Shown here: in pieces, positions 30,702 to 35,541 of the stretch
Position numbering within the stretch: position 1 is the first letter of the stretch
Layout of the letters: each line of letters begins with the position of its first letter
From: Elusimicrobiota bacterium
GTDB taxonomy: Bacteria; Elusimicrobiota; Elusimicrobia; UBA1565; UBA9628
Reading direction: 5' to 3'
Length of the DNA stretch: 35,541 bases
NCBI GenBank assembly: GCA_026388095.1
Contig: JAPLKL010000033.1
Span: 1-35,541 of the forward strand
Notes under the pieces: model-generated
Database searches by the model: none
What the model was told of the DNA's origin: nothing
Seen by the model: the letters and a program-made list of their open reading frames with translations, nothing else
Translations under genes and position numbers: made by a program

Positions 30702-30710
30702 TTCCGGGGG

Positions 30711-31823
30711 TCACTTCCTGAGCGACCGCAGGCGCGGCAGGATCTCCCGCATGGAGTCGCCGCCTGTCTTATCGAGCAAGGCGTCGGCCAGGACCAAGGC
30801 GACCAAGGCCTCGGAGATGACGGCCGCCGCGGGCACGGCGCACACGTCCGAGCGCAGCACCGGCGCCGGGGCGGCCCGGCCGGTCCGGAGGTCCACGGAA
30901 GGCAGGGGCTTCATCAAGGTGGGGAGGGGCTTCATGGCCGCGCTCAGGAGCAGGGGCTCGCCCGTGGTCATGCCCCCGTCTATGCCTCCGGAGCGGTTGC
31001 TGCGATAGGCGGCCCGGCCCGCCTTCCAGTAGTAGGGGTCCAGAGCCCGGGAACCGGGGAGGGCCGCGGCCTCGAAGCCCAGGCCCACGGCCACGGCCTT
31101 GATGCCGTTGAGAGCCATGAGCGCCGCGGCCAGGCGCCCGTCGAGACGCCGGTCCCAATGGGCATAGCTGCCCAAACCCGGGGGCAGGCCGTCGGCCCAG
31201 ACCTCGAAGACGCCGCCCAGGGTGTCGCCGGCGCGGCCGGCGCGCTCGATGGCGCCGACCATGCGGCGCGAGGCCGTCGGGTCCGTGGCGCGCACCGGCG
31301 AGGCATCGGCCCGGGAATTGAGCCGCGAGACCGGGCCGGGCCGGGATGAGCGGTCGGCCTCCGGGCCGATGGACAGGACGCGGCTGGCCACGCAGATGCC
31401 GCAGGCTTCCAGGAAGCGCTTGGCCGCCGCGCCCAAGGCCGTGCGGGCCGCTGTCTCCCGCGCGCTGGCTCGCTCCATGACGTCGCGCAGGTCCGTGAAG
31501 CCGTACTTGCGGGCGCCTGCGAGGTCGGCATGTCCGGGCCGCGGGACCGTGAGGACGGGCTCCCGTCCGCCGCCGTGGTCGGAGTTGGGTATGCGTACCG
31601 CCAGGGGAGAGCCCAAGGTGCGGCCGCGCCGCACTCCGCCGAGCAGCTCCACGCGGTCGGCCTCGAGACCTTGGCGGGAACTGCGGCCGCAGCCGAGCTT
31701 GCGGCGGGCCAGTTCGGCCTGGATGTCCGCGGCCGAGAGCTCCAGCCCCGCGGGCAGGCCTTCGAGTATGCCCACCAGAGCGGGGCCGTGGGATTCTCCT
31801 GCGGTGAGGAATCTCAGGGGCAT
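30711..31823 (-). CDS. aroC: Chorismate synthase
   Basis: A 370-aa FMN-dependent enzyme converting EPSP to chorismate. The N-terminal signature TAGESHGPALVGILEGLPAG, the middle RPGHADLAGARKYG and the long motif DLRDVMERASARETAAR are diagnostic. The C terminus carries MTTGEPLLLSAAMKPLPT. Length is normal. The start overlaps the aroE stop by 10 nt, so translation is coupled. Its substrate-forming partner aroA (EPSP synthase) is not in the window. Confidence 0.96.
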   Translation of the reverse strand: MPLRFLTAGESHGPALVGILEGLPAGLELSAADIQAELARRKLGCGRSSRQGLEADRVELLGGVRRGRTLGSPLAVRIPNSDHGGGREPVLTVPRPGHADLAGARKYGFTDLRDVMERASARETAARTALGAAAKRFLEACGICVASRVLSIGPEADRSSRPGPVSRLNSRADASPVRATDPTASRRMVGAIERAGRAGDTLGGVFEVWADGLPPGLGSYAHWDRRLDGRLAAALMALNGIKAVAVGLGFEAAALPGSRALDPYYWKAGRAAYRSNRSGGIDGGMTTGEPLLLSAAMKPLPTLMKPLPSVDLRTGRAAPAPVLRSDVCAVPAAAVISEALVALVLADALLDKTGGDSMREILPRLRSLRK

Positions 31824-32644
31824 GATAGTCTCTCCAGGAGGCGGCCTTTCAGGGCGGCGCGCCGGGGGGCGCCCAGGGATCCGAACCAGAACTCCCAGGA
31901 GCGCAGGGCTTGGGACACGAGCATGCCGCTGCCTCCCAGCACGCTGGCGCCCAGGCGCCGGGCCTGGCGCTGGAAAGCGGTGCGGCGGCCGTAGACCAGG
32001 TCCAAGGCCAGGCCGCAGCCCGGCCAGTCGCCAGGAGCGGGCGAGCGGTCAGGGAACCCGGCCATGCCCAAGGGTGTGGCGTTGACGGCCAGGTCCGCGG
32101 CTCCGGCCCGGCCCGCGGCGAAGACGGTGCCCGGGAAGCTCGCGGCCAGCGCGCGGGCCAAGGCCCGGGCCGCTTCGGGCCGGCGCGCGGCGATGGTCAC
32201 GCGGCGGGCGCGCAGGCGGCCCAAAGCGCAGAGCACGGCCCGGGCCGCGCCGCCCGCGCCGAAGACCAGGGCATCGCGGCCCGCGGCCGAGAACCCCGAC
32301 TCCCGCAAGGCGTCCGCGAAGCCCGCGGCGTCCGTATTGTGGCCGATGAGGCGGCCTTGGCTGCAGCGCAGCGCGTTGACCGCGCCGGCCAGCCGGGCTT
32401 CCGGCGTGAGCGCGTCGAGCAGGGGAACGATGGCCACCTTGTGGGGCACCGTCACGTTGCCGCCCAGCATGCCGGACCAGCGCATGAGCTCCACGGCGCA
32501 GGCCAGCCTCTCGGGGAGGACGTCGCAGGCGCGGTAGAGCACCTTGCGCCGGGTCAGACCGCCGAGGCCGGCCATGAGGCGCGGAGACATGGAATGCGCG
32601 ACGGGGTGTCCCAGCAGGCAGAGCTTTACGGGTTCTTTGGGCAT
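31814..32644 (-). CDS. aroE: Shikimate dehydrogenase
   Basis: A 276-aa enzyme reducing 3-dehydroshikimate to shikimate with NADPH. Substrate-site Ser residues are in GHPVAHSMSPRLM, the catalytic Lys in NVTVPHK, and the Asp in GHNTDAAGFADAL. The dinucleotide fold shows VFGAGGAARAVLCAL, and the ending has GSGMLVSQALRSWEFW. I start at 32644 (MPKEPVKLCLLG); an in-frame ATG 9 codons upstream (MSGLGRTSF) is also possible and neither has a strong ribosome site. It is the first gene of the aro operon; the promoter must lie in 32645-32809. Confidence 0.95.
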   Translation of the reverse strand: MPKEPVKLCLLGHPVAHSMSPRLMAGLGGLTRRKVLYRACDVLPERLACAVELMRWSGMLGGNVTVPHKVAIVPLLDALTPEARLAGAVNALRCSQGRLIGHNTDAAGFADALRESGFSAAGRDALVFGAGGAARAVLCALGRLRARRVTIAARRPEAARALARALAASFPGTVFAAGRAGAADLAVNATPLGMAGFPDRSPAPGDWPGCGLALDLVYGRRTAFQRQARRLGASVLGGSGMLVSQALRSWEFWFGSLGAPRRAALKGRLLERLSCP

Positions 32645-32752
32645 GAACGAGGTCCGGCCAAGTCCCGACATTCTACCAATAACGAAGGGGGGTGGCCGGG
32701 CATTTCGCCTGAAAGCCATGTGACTGCCTGACAAATCCTGACAAAACACCTC

Positions 32753-32781
32753 TTGTGGAGAACGTCGGGTGCATCCATAAT
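32753..32781 (+). promoter_or_regulatory. Promoter of the TPR protein gene
   Basis: TTGTGG (32753-32758) and CATAAT (32776-32781) are 17 nt apart, with a GGAG ribosome site downstream (32801-32804). The direct repeat CCTGACAAA/TCCTGACAAAA just upstream (about 32727-32747) could be a regulator site shared with divergent aroE. Confidence 0.55.
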
Positions 32782-32809
32782 CTAAGTGCGGACCCTTGCT
32801 GGAGCCAGA

Positions 32810-33334
32810 ATGGATAGATGCCGATCGGCCTGCTTTTTGGCCGTTCTGACGATTTTCGCTTTTGAGCCTGGCGGCGCCCGCGCTTCCGCAGGGGCGGCGC
32901 CCCAGGCCAAGCGGTCTGCCGGGCTCTACCAGAAGGGGGCGCGGGCCTACGCTCAAGGGGACCTCGACGCTGCCTTGGCCGCCTACCGGGAGGTCCTGAA
33001 AGAAGACCCTGAAGACCCCACGGCCGAGCTCGCCGTCGGGCGCATCGAGATGGAGCTGGCGGCCCGGCGAGCGGCTGCCGCGAGAGCCGCTGCGGCCGGG
33101 GACCTGCATCGGCAAGCCGCGGACCTCGACAGCCTCGTCCTTGACCACCTCTACGACTGGTTCTTCTTCGAACGCACGCTGGGAGATGCCCAAGCCGACT
33201 TGGGGACCCTGCAAGCCCGCAGCGGGATGGTCGCCCAGTTCATGGCGGAGCGCAGGTTGGCGCTCAGCCGGGCCGGCCGATTCCCCAAGGAGCGGGAGCT
33301 GCGGGCTTTGGTCCGCAGGCTGCCTACCAGTTGA
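32810..33334 (+). CDS. Exported TPR-containing protein
   Basis: A 174-aa protein. The signal peptide is MDRCRSACFLAVLTIFAFEPGGARA. Residues about 40-80 are a TPR-like helix pair (SAGLYQKGARAYAQGDLDAALAAYREVLKEDPEDPTAELAVG). An Ala/Arg-rich helix follows, then a helical domain with HLYDWFFFERTLGDAQADLGTL. The start at 32810 follows GGAG; a GTG at 32786 would precede the signal peptide without a site. TPR proteins of this size usually serve as envelope assembly partners; no specific role is shown. Residues after the TPR pair match no family I know. Confidence 0.85.
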   Translation: MDRCRSACFLAVLTIFAFEPGGARASAGAAPQAKRSAGLYQKGARAYAQGDLDAALAAYREVLKEDPEDPTAELAVGRIEMELAARRAAAARAAAAGDLHRQAADLDSLVLDHLYDWFFFERTLGDAQADLGTLQARSGMVAQFMAERRLALSRAGRFPKERELRALVRRLPTS

Positions 33335-33408
33335 GCCGGCACGCCTCATAGGACTTTTGTCTCCGCCTTCTGGGTCTTCCGCTCCTCGTAAAACAGCGTT
33401 CCCAGCCG

Positions 33409-33414
33409 CATACT
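33409..33414 (+). promoter_or_regulatory. -10-like box of the metzincin gene, leaderless arrangement
   Basis: CATACT ends 6 nt before the ATG at 33421, the same layout as the outermost gene at the other end of the window (CATACT, 7 nt). No clear -35 is visible. Confidence 0.4.
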
Positions 33415-33420
33415 TTGGGT

Positions 33421-35178
33421 ATGGAGACAAGGCTCAAGTCCTTCTGGGTCGCGGCCCTGCTTTTCTTCTGCGGTTCCCTCCAAGCGGCCACCCTCCGCAT
33501 CGCCCCGGTCTCCGGCCCGGTCGCGCCCGTGATCCAGGTCCCCCTGGGCGCTGCTTTCCTCTCCTCCGGCCGGCTCGAAACGCATTCCCTTTCCCCGCAG
33601 GCGCTCGTCCCCGGTCTCCTGGCCCCCTCTGTCCCGGTCCCGCAGGTCCAGCCGCTCGCCGCAGCGCCCGCCTTGCTGCCGTCCCCAGCCCCGGCCGTCA
33701 CCTTCGCGCAGCGCCTGAACAAGGTGGACTCCCAACTCGCCGCCCCGCTGGCCGCAGCGGCGGACGAGAAGTCCGGGTCCGATTCCTCATACCAGGCCGG
33801 CCGGAAAATCGAAGAGGTGCTCACCGGCCAGGCCCCGGACCTGCCTCCGGCCGGGCCCGCCGCGGAGCTCAGCGAAACCCAGGAGTCCTGGCTGCGGGGC
33901 AACCTCGTGCAGGGGCCCGCGCCAATATTGACCGAGACCGGCTTCCAGGCCTTGGTTAACAACGACGCCGCCGCCATGGACCAGATCCTGCCCTGGCTCA
34001 AGGATACCCCCAACGCTCTGCCCACCATGCTCTCCTCCATCTACCAAGCCTTGAGCCGCGTGGTCTCAGCCGAGGGGATGAGCGGCTCCGAGCGCGCGGC
34101 CCTGGCTCAGGCCCTCGATGACCGCTTCGCCGCGGCGCTCGAGACTCTGAGCCGCAGCGCGGCCCTGAGCAACAGCCAGCGCGACGTCCTCTCCGAGGTC
34201 AACGGCCGGTTCCTGCGCAACTACGCCGCTTTGAACGAGCTCGCCCATCACCGGCAGGCCGCAGGCAGCTTCAGCGCCCTGCAGAAGAGCGCCCTCTCCT
34301 TGGTCGCCCCTTCCCAGCAGCAGACCTTCGCCGAGGATCGCTGGATGCTCCAGCCGCCCTTGCCCGTGGCGCAGCGCGGCGTGGGCGAGGACCGCGAGGA
34401 GCGCATCCTCCTGGGCACCACCGAGACGGAGCGCAACATCAAGGACTGGCAGTTCTACCTGGAGAAATACCTCTCCCGCTACCGCATCGCGCTGCGCGAG
34501 CCCCGCTTCTCCCAGCGCCTGCGCGACCAGATGACCCAGGTCCTGAGCACCTATCTGGGCCGCTTCTTCCAGACCCAGGGGGCCCTGCATTCCAATCTGG
34601 AGCGCATAACGGGCTTCTCCTTGCACACCAGCTTCACCAACCCGAAGTCCATCACGGCCCGGGCCCGCCGCGTGGTGTGGATTCCGGACAACGCCGATCT
34701 GCGCCTGGTCCCGGAGCCGGGCGGCTACCGGGTCGAGGCGGCCTTCGAGACCGACATCCAGGACGACGCGGTGCTCAAGACGGTGAAGGCCTCCATCGAG
34801 GAGTATTGGAACGGCCGCTTCGAGTTCGGCGGCCGGGAGTCCTCGTTCCGGGTCTCGGTCAGCATCAGGAAGCTGACCCCCGGCCAGGAATTCTCGGCGG
34901 GCAGCCTGCGCATACTCGACAGCCGCTCCGGGGTCAGCCACGCCACGCGCGACGCCATCGTGCTCGACCGCAACCTGCGCTACGACGTCCCGGCCCATGA
35001 GTTCGGGCACATCCTGGGGCTCGCCGACGAGTACCGGGAGGGCTACGATCCCGACCTGTCGGCCGCGGTCATGCTGCAGAACCACGCCAGCATCATGGGC
35101 TCGCCCAACGGCAAGGTCCTGCCCCGCCACCTCAAGACCGTCTACCAGCTCCTGCGGCGCCGCAGCCTGCGGCCCTAG
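33421..35178 (+). CDS. Exported leader protein with C-terminal metzincin protease domain
   Basis: A 585-aa exported protein. The signal peptide METRLKSFWVAALLFFCGSLQAA is followed by a Pro/Ala/Val leader (about 25-95) and a helix pair (QRLNKVDSQLAAPL ... AGRKIEEVLTGQAPDLPP, about 97-142) that resembles the one in the GH77 fusion. Residues 150-410 are mostly helical. The C-terminal domain is a metzincin: HEFGHILGLADEY gives H526, E527, H530, G533 and D536 (HExxHxxGxxD, Asp as third zinc ligand, as in snapalysin), and ASIMGS supplies the Met-turn (M559). It probably cleaves proteins outside the cytoplasm. The start is the ATG at 33421. The stop codon is the first codon of the terminal repeat. 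Confidence 0.88.
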   Translation: METRLKSFWVAALLFFCGSLQAATLRIAPVSGPVAPVIQVPLGAAFLSSGRLETHSLSPQALVPGLLAPSVPVPQVQPLAAAPALLPSPAPAVTFAQRLNKVDSQLAAPLAAAADEKSGSDSSYQAGRKIEEVLTGQAPDLPPAGPAAELSETQESWLRGNLVQGPAPILTETGFQALVNNDAAAMDQILPWLKDTPNALPTMLSSIYQALSRVVSAEGMSGSERAALAQALDDRFAAALETLSRSAALSNSQRDVLSEVNGRFLRNYAALNELAHHRQAAGSFSALQKSALSLVAPSQQQTFAEDRWMLQPPLPVAQRGVGEDREERILLGTTETERNIKDWQFYLEKYLSRYRIALREPRFSQRLRDQMTQVLSTYLGRFFQTQGALHSNLERITGFSLHTSFTNPKSITARARRVVWIPDNADLRLVPEPGGYRVEAAFETDIQDDAVLKTVKASIEEYWNGRFEFGGRESSFRVSVSIRKLTPGQEFSAGSLRILDSRSGVSHATRDAIVLDRNLRYDVPAHEFGHILGLADEYREGYDPDLSAAVMLQNHASIMGSPNGKVLPRHLKTVYQLLRRRSLRP

Positions 35179-35531
35179 CCCCAATGCCGGTCACTTAGTG
35201 GCACGAAGTTGTTGTGCCATGACGAAAGACGGCGACTTTATTTGCAAATTTGTCATATTTTTCAATCACTTCTAGCAAATCCACCGCCAGCGCTGGAGGT
35301 ATTGCTTAATTTATCGTTATTTCATAAATAGAATTAGCATTTCAGGTCGCCATCCAGATCACTGAGACTTCGGCCCAGTACTCTCTCTTCCTGCGCTCAC
35401 GGCGCTTGGCGCCGCGAGCCGCGCGCGCCCCATTCCGCCTGCGCGCGCAACTTCATGAAGATCCAAGGGATCGGGAAGTGACCCAGCACTCAGAATCCTC
35501 ATAGGGTCGGCGCGACAGAGGAATATCGTCG
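35175..35531 (+). repeat. 357-bp outward-facing repeat, right arm
   Basis: This is the inverted counterpart of 87-443. It starts CTAGCCCCAATG with the metzincin stop codon, carries the same hairpins (the stem near 35398-35422 has one mismatch here, and the central palindrome also one), and passes at 35532-35541 into the last 10 nt of the group II intron on the minus strand. The window ends there. Nothing coding is seen after 35178. Confidence 0.85.
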
Positions 35532-35541
35532 ATCGGGATAG

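Noticed and set aside
31814-33430. The 538-codon extended frame upstream of aroE as one long protein
   Set aside because: The first 260 codons are antisense to the TPR gene and the divergent promoter region; AroE homology begins at the Met encoded at 32644.

Overview
The window is 35.5 kb of GC-rich bacterial DNA holding about 23 intact protein-coding genes, one broken gene and no tRNA, rRNA or CRISPR that I can see. Most products are exported. Several begin with a signal peptide followed by a long Ala/Pro/Leu/Val-rich leader and only then a catalytic domain. That style, together with a PorV/PorQ-type fragment, outer-membrane barrel features and a Gram-negative envelope, suggests an uncultured, high-GC member of Elusimicrobiota. 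This is an inference from style; no marker gene in the window settles it.

Both ends lie in the same repeat, in opposite orientation. A 357-bp element starts exactly at the stop codon of the outermost gene on each side (440-443 and 35175-35178) and runs outward into the 3' end of a group II intron. Domains V and VI of the intron are visible at 1-86, and only its last 10 nt are present at 35532-35541. The window is therefore probably a contig that broke at intron/repeat copies. A second, smaller element (7170-7386) has a 10-bp target duplication that includes the stop codon of an MFS gene.

Layout. 0.4-7.1 kb: exported proteins of unknown or unusual type (tandem ADP-ribosyltransferase-like protein, zinc ribbon, GLG1-type Cys-rich repeats, FHA-like plus DUF1684, a duplicated beta-domain protein, and an HExxH protein with a downstream partner). 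7.2-10.2 kb: MFS transporter and Yip1-family membrane protein. 10.2-12.4 kb: structured repeats, a PorV-like remnant and a DUF4143 ATPase. 12.5-13.4 kb: a PlsC-like acyltransferase. 13.5-21.8 kb: a probable operon of a 52-aa protein, a barrel protein and a 2323-aa chimera containing an intact subtilase triad, HEAT repeats, a degenerate second subtilase and a GH13-like tail. 21.9-28.8 kb: STAS protein, Asn/Val-repeat secreted peptide, a secreted GH77 plus debranching-enzyme fusion, two stand-alone receiver domains, a methyltransferase and a Pro-rich exported protein. 28.7-32.6 kb: a compact shikimate operon aroE-aroC-aroK-aroB-aroQ. 32.8-35.2 kb: a TPR protein and a leader-bearing metzincin protease.

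Working together: the shikimate genes form a real pathway block (dehydroquinate synthase to chorismate synthase, with EPSP synthase missing here). The rest looks like an envelope and exoenzyme locus (three candidate metalloproteases, one serine protease, one alpha-glucan enzyme) beside small signalling proteins whose partners are not in the window. At least seven genes have a -10-like hexamer ending only 6-7 nt before the start codon, which predicts leaderless mRNAs.
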